Positions 33,149-43,894 of a stretch of DNA of 64,000 nucleotides are shown piece by piece; position 1 is the stretch's first letter, and each line of letters begins with the position of its first letter. Both the position numbers and the translations under genes were made by a program. The notes under the pieces are model-generated. The model did no database searches. It was not told where the DNA came from and was given only the letters and a program-made list of their open reading frames with translations. This DNA comes from Byssothecium circinans (taxonomy: Eukaryota; Ascomycota; Dothideomycetes; Pleosporales; Massarinaceae): NCBI GenBank assembly GCA_010015675.1, contig ML976981.1:563928-627927 (forward strand). Direction: 5' to 3'.

Positions 33149-36100
33149 ATGGCTGGCCGTCCTCCATTCCCAAAGCTTCCAGCATCCACAAGCTCGGCCA
33201 AAGCCCCGGTACATAATTCAGGCGGCAATCGCGTCTCTTCGGCTCCTAGGTATGTTGGTTGCCACCCAAACATCACACTCGGCCGTGCCTCCGATCCTTG
33301 CGCGCAACCCGTTGATGTAGGGATAATGCAAGACACAGTACTATATTCGCATCACTTGGTCGCAGCAATGGTACTCCATACAGAGGACAGGAAAACACGA
33401 CTAACAACTAACCATTAGTCCTTCAAACACCACCGTTCGGCCCCCGCCAGCTTCAGACCAACTCAACACCAGGAAGCGGCACCTCGGGCCATGGTCTCCA
33501 GGAGAGAGCCCTCCCGAAAAGAGAGTTCGGTCTGCGAACATGGATAAGGTGAGTCGTAACGGACTATGGAGAGCTGCGGATTGACCCTAATGGCTCTTAG
33601 TACGCTACCCCAGGAAGCCCAACAAAGCCATTCAGTCCACCCCCTTCGAGGCATAACTCTATTGCTGGAATGAATGTCCTAGTTCCTACCGGACCTGCAC
33701 CAAAGACTAAGGATGGACGAGTAATTGACCAATATAGGCCCGTAAAAGATAAGGACACTCGTCGAGAATCCATAGACCGGAGAGTAGCACTAGCAACGGC
33801 GCCAAAGACCTTCAATAGCGGAGCAAGTCCATCGCATCAGACGGACTCGCCACTTTCATTGCACAATGGGGAGTCGGGACATATTGGTAGTGGTAGCTCC
33901 ACTCCGTTACATGCGGTTCCTATAGCGCCTTCAATATACTCCACCAACGGCCTCGGCAACGCCACATTATCTGTCCAGCAGATGGCAAATGTGATAAACC
34001 AGCTCAATGCAGAAAAGTATAAGTCTCATATCGTTCACGCTGAGCAACTCGAAGGCTGCACATCAGGAACCATCAACTCTTTGCGTACTATCAAGGCCAG
34101 GAAACGCGCGCAGGTCTTGGCCGAGGCAGAGAGGACTGGAAAGTGTTGTGGCGATCTCGTCACAATGCCTGTTTCCGGACTGGCACCTGGATCCTTGGAT
34201 AAAACTCATGTGACACCTGACCCTCCAGGCCACGAAATGCAGTCCGCTCGCGGTCGAGCAGAAATCAAAGCTCTACAGGTTGAGGTTAAGAACATGGTAA
34301 AGGACCGGAAATCGTTGGAAGACCGCATTGAAGTATTGGAAACATTGCTCGGATCTGGAAGTCCCGAACAGCCGAAGCTGCTGTCGAAAATTCCTGAGCA
34401 GATCAGCACCATGGAAACGTGGCGGAAATCGCAGTCGGACGAAGTACAAGCTGTGTCTGCGTCATTAAAGTCTTTGCAAGCAACAATGGACAACCTCAAG
34501 AACTGGGGAGGGTCGCATCCGGGACCGGTCACGCAAGAACATATGCAGAGCTTCATCACGGAGCGCACAAAGGCAATGGACAAGGAGATTGATACGTTGA
34601 AGAAGACCCTGGCAGGCAAATCGTTGCCTGCTGCTCATTCCGCCCCAGTCCCCGACCTATCCAAGTTGCTTGAATTCCAACAAAAGCTTGAGTCAACTCA
34701 GGTTCTTGACAAGCTCGATACCTGGGGAGATCTTAAGAAACAGATCGATCGAGTAGCGGGAGACGAAAAGGACACCCACGAGATAGCGAGAGACCTTCGA
34801 GGAAGGGTCAAAGATTTGGAGAAGAAGCAGGACGAGGATTACAATGCTCTCAGAGATGAACTGAAAGACAGGAATCACAATGTGAAGGAGGCTCTCCTGA
34901 CACGACTTCGTGAATTTGCTGACGGTCTGGGAACCTACATCGGACCTTGGACAATGGAATACGGATCGACGGGCAAGACTGTCTTTGAAAGGTTGAACGA
35001 CCTTGGAACTGCGGTAGGACAGATAAAGGCTGTTCAACATGACATGGCAGCTTTGAGACGGGACGCCATCACGACCAGCGATCAAAAAGCACTCAGCGAG
35101 CGGATGAACGGAATGAGAACGACACTCGACAGCAACAAACAGAGCTTGGTTCAGCTAAAAAACGATTCGGCGGGAGTCAACGGTCGTATCGATCAATTGA
35201 GCACTGCCCTTAAAACCAACCAAGACGAGATGAAAGCAGAGTTGGAGACGAGATTGTCTGGTCATGTTGGCGGTCGAGACGAACATGGGAAAGCGCTTTC
35301 TGAGCTTCAATCTGTCGTTTCTACTACCAAGGCACAAGTCAACGAGATCAAGACATCGCATGAGGATAGTAAACAACATCTCGACACGAAACTGTCTCAT
35401 CTAGACCGACGGCTTTCCGCCCGTACCAATGACCAGGACAAAAACATGGCAGACTTGAAGATCCGTGTCCAGGCGATCGAAGAGAAGAAGGAGGTCGCTA
35501 TACTCAAGGATCAGCTGTCGAAACAACTGTCCGATCACGTTGACCAACAGAAGGGGAATCTCGATGCGCTCAAGTCAGAGCTAAAATCAGAAATCTCCGC
35601 TCAAATTGGTGATCAGATGAAGAAGCTCACTGCGCTCAAGGCACAGCTAGATTCACAATCCAAAGAGGTTCAAGAACAAGAGAAGACCCTCGCTGCACTC
35701 AAGACTCAACTAGCAAAGCCGACATTGAGGCAATCTGTCATACCGGAGCGCAATGATGAGGTCGAGAAAAAGCTGCATTCAAGACTGCGTACCGAACTTG
35801 ATAGCGTCAAGGAAGATCTCAATAAAGCTACCAGTACTTGGGAAGAAAGGGCACGTAAAATAGAGATACAATTGGAGGACGAAGCTGCGAAGCTCCAGGA
35901 CGTATCTAACAAGGTCGGTGCACAGGACGAAAGCCTCAGTTCTTTCAAGCCACGCTTAGAGTCTGCCGAGACAGTCCTGAAGAGTATAGACACTCAACTG
36001 ATCGCAGACGTCAGCGACAGTGTACAGAAACATGGTCAGAGTCTCGGCGAACTAAGCACGAAGATGTCCAATGTAGAGTCACGGCTATCAGCCCGTGAAG

Positions 36101-37464
36101 ACCAGTTCGTCCAGCTCCAGAACCGATCCAACACCGATACTGCCCTTTCGAACACGACCTTCCCAAATGCGCAGTCTGGGTTGAGTTCATCTTCTGGTCA
36201 GTACCTTACGGCTGAGAGTGAAGTCATCAGGGACATGATGGACGAAATCAACGAAGGGGCGGACAACGTCACAAACTTGTCGCAGGAAATACAGTCGATC
36301 CATGTGACTCTGCACGAGTTGAAAGGAACTGTGACAACAATCCCAACGAACGTAGCAGAGCAGGTCAAGGACAAGTTAGCGACATTTGAAGGGAAAATGG
36401 AGGAAGAGATCAACAACCTCAAGAGCGAACAATCGGCGTTGTGCCAACAAGTTCAATCTCGGGTCAACACACCACAGCCTACCCTCTCTGCCGCCGACCG
36501 AAAGCAGATTGAGGCGATCGCCACGAATCAAGCAGCGTCGCGCGAGCGCCAAGATGCTTTGGAGATTAAGCTGAATGGCTGGCAAGGTGCACTGAAGTCT
36601 CTCGAGCAACAGGTCCTCTCGTTGCCGCAGGCCCCCAGCTATACTGAAGGTAGAATCGATATCGTTCACGCAGCTGTTCGAGACCTTGAAGCCCGGTACC
36701 AGAACATCACGACCGACACGATTTATTCGCAGATGGTTCACTGGGTCATGCAAAACTATCCCAACGCCCCAGACTTCCTCAATCAGCTCAAAGCCAACCG
36801 AGTCCTTCTGGAATCGCTCAGGCAGTCTGTGGACCGGTTTACGAGCGACTGGAAAGTTCTGTCGGCAAAGACCGACTTCGCAGTTGAGAATTCGAAGAAG
36901 GCTATCGCGAGTGCCGACAACGTTGAGGCTTCAAAACAGATAGCGCGCCTCTCCTTCCTCGAGCAGAGGCAGGAAAACATGGAGTCTTCCTTGTCCAACA
37001 TGAAACTGCCCAATATTATGCCTACGGAGGAGATGCGAAGCCTTACTGCGGCTATTGAATCTGAAAAGACAGCTCGCGCCAGTCTTGAGACCCAACTTCG
37101 TGATTTGATAACCACCAAGCACGATGAATGGAAGCAAGCCAACGACACCAGCGTGGCCGTAGCAGCTTCTGTTTCTAGCGACCTTTTCACGAACGATAAA
37201 GAGATGAAGAAGCTAGGCGAGCGTATCGACGAGCTCCAGGGCTCTTTTAAAAACTTTGTCTCAATGTTGGGGGCCATCAACCTGGCCGACCTCCGTCATC
37301 TATGCGGTGTCTACCCTCAGATTCTGCGCTCCCTATACCAACTCCGCTCCGTGGTTGTGGATATCAATATGAACCTTCCTGGCGGCGGACTGAAGTTCAA
37401 CTTCGACGACATCTCGCCGCCTCCCTCTGCGAAGGACGCGATGACGACGACGATGAAGGGGTAG
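33149..37464 (+). CDS. Very long coiled-coil protein, uncharacterised
   Basis: Three exons: 33149-33249, 33419-33548 and 33601-37464, giving 1,364 aa (MAGRPPFPKLPASTSSAKAP...). The first 200 residues are disordered and rich in Ser, Pro and Arg, with an NLS-like RKRHLGPW...PEKRVR. A globular helical block near residues 130-190 (SVQQMANVINQLNAEKYKSH) is followed by about 1,100 residues of heptad-like helices. One example is LKSELKSEISAQIGDQMKKL. Repeated SLxxRL/LSAR motifs recur (LDRRLSARTNDQ, VESRLSAREDQ). A non-coiled C-terminal module reads NLADLRHLCGVYPQILRSLY, then VVDINMNLPGGGLKF. The architecture suggests a scaffold or tether, for example at a spindle pole, septal or nuclear structure. 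No named family was recognised. Confidence 0.85.
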
Positions 37465-38273
37465 GGTGAAGGGAAAGAGTAGCCCTGCATCGACGAGCTG
37501 TCTCCCACGACCGCTGACACCCCCGCACACTTTTTGTTCCACGGCGTTTTTTCGGCGGGCTTTATTTCTTTCATCCACCAAAAGTTGACCTTCCGCATAC
37601 CTTGCAGGCATTTCATTTGTTAGTTGAGCTCGCCAGCAATATACCCCTGCCCTTTCTTCCTGCATCCGTTGGTCATAGTACAGCTTGACCCGGTTCCTTG
37701 GCAGCAATTATCACTTTCGCGGTACACAAGCTTTGATATTTCACTTCCTGTAACTCCCTGTTTCCTTTCTTGGCTGCAAATATTCGGTAAATCTTTTTTG
37801 GTGGGTGCTTTGGACGGAGTATTTTGGTAGGGGGTTAAGGATTGCGGGGATAGTGTTAGCGGGTGGTGGATGAGAAGGATGCGTATCTTGTGATACCGGG
37901 ACCCCACTGGTTACTGAGATTTAGGTCTTAAGGTCTCTGGTGGACTGGTCGAGTTGGTACGCTAAGGCATAGTGTGCATAGGGTCAATACATAAATTCCC
38001 TTACTTCTACTAATTGTCCTAAATGCTACCTGTTGGGCGTCGGTGTGGCACATGGACTGTGGGTACATTTTTTTCCCTTGCAGATCAGGTTGTACAACAG
38101 GATGCCGCATGCGACACGACCTGTTTGTGTCAGCTTGTGTAAACATTTTCTCGTACCACGTAGTATTTCCATTCCACCTTATGCGCAAGTGTGATTGGGT
38201 CTGAACCGCTGTTTCGACAACCACAGCATGCTCGAGCTGACAGTCGCGAGACGGAGCAGGCTTCCGCTCCAAC
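37465..38273. other. Intergenic, nothing supported
   Basis: About 800 bp after the coiled-coil gene; short frames on both strands lack motifs. Confidence 0.45.
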
Positions 38274-39060
38274 CTAACCAAATTTCCAGTATACAGACAA
38301 TTCCATGAGATAGTCCGCTGTACGCCGAAGACCCTGCAAGTCCCCTTCCCTCGTATTCACCAACTCCTCATCCACCCAACCCCTCGTATACCCACCGCCA
38401 AAACCCACCAAATACGCATCGTCACGCACATCAATAAGAACATCATCAGGCTTCGCATCTCCCCAGACAATCTCGCGTGCATGAAGCCCTTCCAGCGAAT
38501 GCTTTATTTGCATCAGCCACTTGTCACGTGCCGTGCGCTTCCATTGCAGTGCAGCACACGACAGTGTCGTGTTCCCGCACTCGATGTACGATAGCAACAG
38601 TCCCACAAGTTCGCTCATCTTCTACGACACCAAGGAGACGCGAAACACGCACGTCTTCTCCCAGCTTAGCCGCAGAGATCTTGGCGTAGGTAACAAGTTC
38701 TGTAATGGTTATGCTGACGTCTCCTGCCGAAGAGGCAGACGCGCTCTCCTTTGATATACACTTTCCGCGGAAATGTTGGCAAGGCCGCCGAAGTGTCGTC
38801 AAGCCGCACGTGGATACTAGTAGGATGATAAAACCGGGGCCTTGGACTTATCGAGCGGTTTGGAGGCAGGAAGTAGCACGCCGACCAAACGATAACTCTC
38901 CGGATCAACTTCGCGCGGGACTGGATCTAATTTCTCGCCAGCTACATGCAGGGTGCATGTGAACTGTTCGGCGAACAGGCAGTCTTGAAGCGTGTATACT
39001 CGATCCCGATCCAAAGGCGGTATTTCTCGAAAAAGAACAGCGAAAAGGTTTCGCGGCCCA
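38274..39060 (-). pseudogene. Decayed fungal kinase-like gene
   Basis: Coding blocks in successive minus-strand frames run colinear with a fungal kinase-like protein. About 39050-38830 reads FREIPPLDRDRVYTLQDCLF, then PESYRLVGVLLPASKPL. About 38790-38750 reads PRKVYIKGERVCLF. About 38710-38610 reads TELVTYAKISAAKLGEDVRV, then SRLLGVVEDE. About 38608-38284 reads ELVGLLLSYIECGNTTLSCA, then HAREIVWGDAKPDDVLIDVR and AYLVGFGGGYTRGWVDEELV. At least two frameshifts separate them. The catalytic loop has lost its Asn (KPDD for KPDN) and the DFG motif is GFG. The 5' end lies about 14 bp from a MITE. An inactive relic is most likely. Confidence 0.65.
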
Positions 39061-39073
39061 GTCTAGAACTCTT

Positions 39074-39297
39074 CACGCGGTTGAAAGAATTCCCCGCACA
39101 CATAATACTCTCCTACCACAGACCACCTACAATAACTAACACGTAAATAGCTCTCCTTTAACTTTAACAAAATATAGGATTGTAAAGCTAGGCCTGCTCT
39201 TTTACGTAGGAGTAAGAAGAGGTTAAAAGGGCTTCGTTCGGTGTGGGTAAATATAGCTGAAGTTTTTTGGTGTGCGGCGAATTGTTTCAATCGCGTG
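39074..39297. mobile_element. MITE-like element, copy 2 (224 bp)
   Basis: Same terminal inverted repeats as copy 1 at 11357-11551 and nearly identical interior, in the same orientation. It carries about 29 extra bases near its left end, just after the GAAAGAATTC block. A TT dinucleotide flanks both ends and might be a target duplication, but copy 1 does not show the same. It separates the decayed kinase from another ORF relic. Confidence 0.75.
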
Positions 39298-39600
39298 TTC
39301 CTCAAGCGGGTCGGAGAATTCCTCTTCATATGGATCTTCCTGAGGGGTTGGTATATAGGTTGTGTCTGAGCGTTCAACATGGCGCAGGTAGTGCTTTAGG
39401 ATTTCTGGATTGGATTCGAAATTTGCAGTGAAGAGGTTGATGCGGAAATGTCTAGTGACGTTTAATGAAACGTCTGTGTTGATTTCGCTGCTCCATGTAG
39501 CTTCGATTTCGTAGGGTAGACTGCCGGCCATAAGCGCTTGTTGAAACAAGTGTTGGCCTTGCTAAGATTGTGCCAATCGAAACATTTCCTTTTTATGGGG
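39298..39600 (-). pseudogene. ORF relic truncated at the MITE border
   Basis: The minus-strand frame reads FQQALMAGSLPYEIEATWSS, then SLNVTRHFRINLFTANFESN, IPTPQEDPYEEEFSDPLEEH, and then runs directly into the MITE. Upstream (39600-39720) coding-like text continues only in another frame and past an in-frame stop. The family is not recognised. It is probably a gene broken by the element or by the same rearrangement. Confidence 0.35.
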
Positions 39601-39998
39601 ATGACTGGGAAAAAACCAGTGGTGCTAAAATTCGAGGCTGAGGAGGTTTCGAGGAGCCAAAGTTGTGAGCGAGTCTGGGGGAATGGCAGCGTGTTAGGTA
39701 GTACGAGAGGACGGTCAACCACGGAGAAATAGTGAAGGAACTCCAGGCTGCATACATGCCCCCTCAGAGGAGGGTAGTTGTACAGACAAAGTGTTGCGGC
39801 GGAGGAAGTAGGGGAGCGGCGCATATCTGTGAGGTGAATGGAGAGATGATGCGGACCAATCAGCATTGGCGTACTGGCACAAACGTATACGTGCACACTA
39901 ACCCCCTACTCTTCCTGACGGGAAGTAAGGGAGGGAGGCTCGGTAGACTTGTAAACACTGGTACTACTCTTACCGCGTCCCCTCTTTCCGAGCTACTC
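39601..39998. other. Intergenic, possible continuation of the ORF relic
   Basis: A minus-strand frame at 39620-39850 (LPNTLPFPQTRSQLWLLETS) may belong to the relic; otherwise nothing supported. Confidence 0.35.
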
Positions 39999-41054
39999 CT
40001 AATATCTCTTGTAGTGTCTCACCCACTCTTTGAGTTCAGCGTTCCTCGGGTCCTTCCTTGCCGGCTCGATATTGTCGAAATGGCGTCCACACCGGTCGCA
40101 AAGTTCGTAACACCACCGATTCCACCACCTGCATTGACCGCAATACCAGTCATCCTTCAGAATTGCCCCCTTACGGATCTTATGATGACCATCGTCCTCC
40201 TGGAACACAGTATTCTCATCATCGAACCTTCCGGAACACCGATCCGGATCGTGGCGATCCTCATAAGGATCTTTGTTTGTGTAACAATACATACTGAACT
40301 TGGCATTCCAAAGCCCACATTTACCGCATTTCCAATCTCCGGCAAACACAACGTCGACATCGGTGTGCTTGTTCTTCTTAGACGGCGGTGGTTGAGACAT
40401 CTCGGCGCTTCGCTTCTTCGGCTGGTTCATGGCTGGCACGCATTAGTAAGATGAAATGGCAAAGGGAGTGGGGGGGAAATACCAGCTAGATAATTCCTAA
40501 AGCGTTGCCCCAAGTCCTTCTCTTTGACTTCTTCGGATGCTTGGCCTTGAGGAGCATCGACCTTCACCTCGTCGACTGCTCCATGGCCGCTTGCCTGGCC
40601 TTGGACAACGTCTATCTTCTCTGCATCGTGCTGTCCCTCTTCTTGACCGTGAGCAGCATCACCCTGCATCTCATCGACATCTCCAGGTCCACCTGCTTCG
40701 TCTTGAGCATCATCGACCTTCTCAACCTCAGCAGGTGCTGCGTCCGGTCCTGTGTATGAGTTAGAATTGAGCCCCTCATTTAGCACAAACCCTCATACCT
40801 TCAGCTTCATTCTGCTCCCTATCGCGCTTGTCAGCCTCGTCTCTCAGAGCCGCCGCATCTGAGACTGCGCTCAGGAAATCTTTCGCGACCTCTTGTCCGA
40901 GATCATACCAAATTATGTAGATTAAGGCGATGAAGAACCCATACGGACGGCGTTCATATATCGCATTGAGCGCGGACTCGAGTTCCTCTTTCGACAAACG
41001 CTCGCCCATCTCTAGCACGCGGCCCTTCATCTCTTCTAAGTAGGCGGGATCCAT
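39999..41054 (-). CDS. Protein with two CxxC zinc-finger modules (RanBP2-like), uncharacterised
   Basis: Three exons: 40799-41054, 40483-40749 and 39999-40432, giving 318 aa. Exon 1 encodes a helical region with a hydrophobic patch (YGFFIALIYIIWYDLG, about 37-52). Exon 2 is an acidic, Gln/Gly-rich linker (VVQGQASGHGAVDEVK-like repeats). Exon 3 has a basic NLS-like PSKKNKH and two zinc-binding modules: DWKCGKCGLWNAKFSMYCYT...CSGRF near 206-245 and DWYCGQCRWWNRWCYELCDR-CGRHF near 270-295. The W-x-CG-x-C-x-x-x-N pattern recalls RanBP2-type fingers that bind ubiquitin or RNA. Spacing is atypical, especially in the first finger. Function unknown. Confidence 0.75.
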
Positions 41055-42028
41055 CGTGAAATCGTAGCGTAGTATGTAGAGAAGATAAAGAGGTAGGTAT
41101 AGCGAGGGGCAAGTGAGTATAACTGACAGTGAGAGTAAGCGGGAGAAAGAGAGAGAAAGAGAGAGATTGTGAGTGTATGTGCGTCGGTAGCGGTGTGGCT
41201 GCGCAAGATAGAGCAAATTCGTGTAAGCGTTTGCAGTATGACGTACCTTTGACGGCAGGCTAGGAACGCGCCCTCGCAGTATGCCGCTTATCCAAGGTAC
41301 GAAGGGTTAGTAGTGGTCGTCTACAGGACAATCTAGTGCATCTCTGCTAGATAGTGAAAGAAAACCTAAGATACTGGGGTGTTGCTTACTTCATATTCTT
41401 CAACGTCACGTTTCAGGGCGCGAGCGGACGGGAATGGGTGCAGATAACCGCCAATGGTAGGGCGATTCGAGCTCGGCTGTGGCCGGGACTTCGTGCTCAG
41501 CTCGTCTTTTTGGGCGTTGGATGCGGATACCTTTAAGCACAATTCACGGTGAATCAGTTTCGTTGACTATTTTGACTGTTGATGTGGATGCAAAGCGGGG
41601 TTGTACTGGCGCGGGAAAGGTAGAGATATCATTCTTAGTACGAGCGAGGAGTACGGTCAAGTCAAAGTTAGTGGCACTGCTATTCATGGTCGCTATCGCA
41701 ATCTGTATGTTTTTATGCAAATTCTTCCATATTTAAAGATAGTTCTATGAGTTATAATGAGTGAGAAGCCCCCACTTGTCATAAGACCCAGTATCCCATA
41801 GGTAGGCTTCCGACACTTCAACGTCTCTTATATATCGAGAATGTGCAACACACAGTTTATCTTTAGTTCATTTTTACAACCCCGCACTTCCTGATTGTGT
41901 GTAACATGATAGCGTTTGCATGTGCAATACTACCGCCATACCGTGTAGATCTTCTTTCGAGGACTATAGCTTTTATTCATTGCACTATGTATATATATAA
42001 TTTAAAATCTTTACCTCATACCAAAACA
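41055..42028. other. Intergenic, nothing supported
   Basis: About 970 bp. Its right half is AT-rich; no gene found. The GA-rich stretch at 41130-41170 is probably 5' UTR of the zinc-finger gene. Confidence 0.45.
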
Positions 42029-42115
42029 GCTCCAATGGCCTAGTTGGTTAGCAGTCTAAATCCGCTATTTAGATTGTTGAGACCGAGGTCTTGTGTTCGA
42101 ATCACGGGTTTGGCG
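42029..42115 (+). repeat. tRNA-like (SINE-head-like) sequence
   Basis: It has an A-box match TGGCCTAGTTGG and, about 53 bp later, a B-box match GTTCGAATC, the spacing expected for RNA polymerase III promoters. A 7-bp anticodon-like hairpin (TCTAAAT/ATTTAGA) and a variable-arm-like GAGACC/GGTCTT stem sit between them, as in class II tRNAs. The acceptor stem pairs poorly and no convincing anticodon loop exists. I read it as a pseudo-tRNA or the head of a tRNA-derived SINE, not a functional tRNA. Confidence 0.55.
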
Positions 42116-42135
42116 GTTTTCGACCAGATTCAACT

Positions 42136-42210
42136 GTTCAAGATACCATAGGTACAAACTTTTCAAGATACTATTGGTACAACCTGTTCAAGATACCATT
42201 GGTACAAAAA
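42136..42210. repeat. Short tandem repeat, three units of about 25 bp
   Basis: Three imperfect copies of a unit like TTCAAGATACCATTGGTACA follow directly after the tRNA-like sequence, then an A/T-rich tract. This could be the body and tail of a small retroelement. Confidence 0.6.
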
Positions 42211-42777
42211 ATATCCCTATCGCTGTATGCGATAGAAAAAAATTTTCTTCTTTATTTTTATTTATTTTTTATTTTATGAATTAATACGTACGATCACGTG
42301 CAACTCTCGCTGTTTGTGACAGTAAACGAGCGCTGATTGGTCAGTACAGACCCTTCATGAGAAGTAACAACACGGTAAGAGAAGCAGTGTAGTGGCCGAG
42401 AACCCGTCGTAACAGTCATATACCTGGTTTTTTTGGGGCTGTAGTTAGGATTGAGGCCATGGATCTATGCATGTGGATTCGAGATAAGCACGTGATCAGT
42501 TTGCACGGTACGTTTGTAGCACCTGAACAAATCTCTAAACGCTAAGTCGTGTTTTCCTCAAAGAAATGAAAATATCAATAAATGGATAAAAGCGAGTGAG
42601 GAGATAGATAGCACCATGCAAAAGATACTGGGCTTTTGGAAAGATCCCACGGATATTTATCGATAAGAAACGCGCCGAAGTAATCACAACCTTTCAACCA
42701 CACACACAACCAATGTCGTCTCTCTCAAATACATAACAAGAATCTCACGCCTACTACCCACGCCCACCAACAAAAAC
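42211..42777. other. AT-rich spacer upstream of POP8-like gene
   Basis: About 570 bp with an AT-rich start; no gene found. Confidence 0.4.
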
Positions 42778-43377
42778 ATGACGCCCATCCCTCCCTCCAC
42801 CACCACCACGAGCAACCCTCCAAACCCCCCCTCCAAACCCTCACACACCCCAACCCCAAACCCCAACCCCACGCAACCCACACCTTCCCCGTCCAAAAAG
42901 CGCAAACGGAAAGATCACCCAAACATCCTCCACACGACAACAATCCGCAACCCGCAATGGACATACTTCCACCTCATCCTCACTCTTCCCTCCCCTCCTC
43001 CTCTCTCCACCACCACCACCACAATCCCCTCCCTCGACGCGCCAACCCTATCCACACTCCTCACCCCACCACTCACATCCTACCTCGGCCTCACAGGCGC
43101 CTCGATCCCCATCGACATCCTCTGCATCGCCGGTCTTGAAACACACATACGCATCCCGCGGGACGATGCGAAGGCGTTCCGCGCGGCGCTGAGTTCGTGG
43201 ACGGGCAGCGTGGATGCGGATTTGGTGCCTGGGTGTGAGGGCGGGGGGGATAGGGATCGGGATCGGGATCGGTGGGGGAAGGTTAGGGTTAGTTGGAGGG
43301 TTGGGGGGGAGGCGGCGGGGTTGGGGCTGCTGCTTGGGGGTGGAGCTGGGGATGGGCGGGATTTGTTTGGGGGATGA
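42778..43377 (+). CDS. POP8: RNase P/MRP subunit Pop8-like protein
   Basis: Intronless, 199 aa. A Pro/Thr/Ser-rich N-terminus (about 45 aa) with an NLS-like SPSKKRKRKD precedes the conserved Pop8 region. That region reads TTIRNPQWTYFHLILTL, LTSYLGLTGASIPIDILCIA, THIRIPRDDAKAFRAALSSW, then KVRVSWRVGG. Pop8 is a small protein of RNase P and RNase MRP, used in tRNA 5' processing and rRNA maturation. A simple repeat of GGGATC units encodes DRDRDRDR inside the C-terminal part, and the end is Gly-rich. Family assignment is by remembered motif order. Confidence 0.78.
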   Translation: MTPIPPSTTTTSNPPNPPSKPSHTPTPNPNPTQPTPSPSKKRKRKDHPNILHTTTIRNPQWTYFHLILTLPSPPPLSTTTTTIPSLDAPTLSTLLTPPLTSYLGLTGASIPIDILCIAGLETHIRIPRDDAKAFRAALSSWTGSVDADLVPGCEGGGDRDRDRDRWGKVRVSWRVGGEAAGLGLLLGGGAGDGRDLFGG

Positions 43378-43894
43378 GGTTTGCTGGTGGGGATGTTAGC
43401 ATAATGTGATCTGGAAGGGTAGGAGGGGAGGGGGGAGTGGCAGGGGAAAGTGATGGACTGGTTGATTTGGGGATGAAGATCATGCGTGTTGAGAGGACGA
43501 CACTTGTGGAACACTTGGAGACGAGCTTCGCGGCTCTGCTATGGAACGGTGTTACGAGCGATGTGCTTAGTGCAGTGACCTGCCTGAAGCCTCACTTCTT
43601 GGCATGAGTTCATTGCTTGGTGCCTTGGGGATGGCGGGGGGGGCTCAGGGGTCGAACACGAAGAGTCGCGAGCTCAGCAAGAAGAACAGACATCAGTCTA
43701 TGTTCTCGGAATAACAGGTCAAACATAAGATCCTATTATGGTCTCACACTCTAATCTCCCAGACGCCATTGATGAATTCAAGGGGGTGGGGAATTCCCAA
43801 ATCAGAGACCAACTCCCTCATAACTTGCATCCGATTTTCATCCAAAAACTCAACATTTCTTGTGTGCTTCCTTTCCGCACTATGCACCTGATAT
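43378..43894. other. Intergenic, convergent 3' ends
   Basis: About 520 bp between convergent POP8-like and WW genes; only motifless frames. Confidence 0.45.

Noticed and set aside
42029..42115. Functional tRNA gene
   Set aside because: A- and B-boxes fit, but the acceptor stem has several mismatches and no valid anticodon loop could be drawn.
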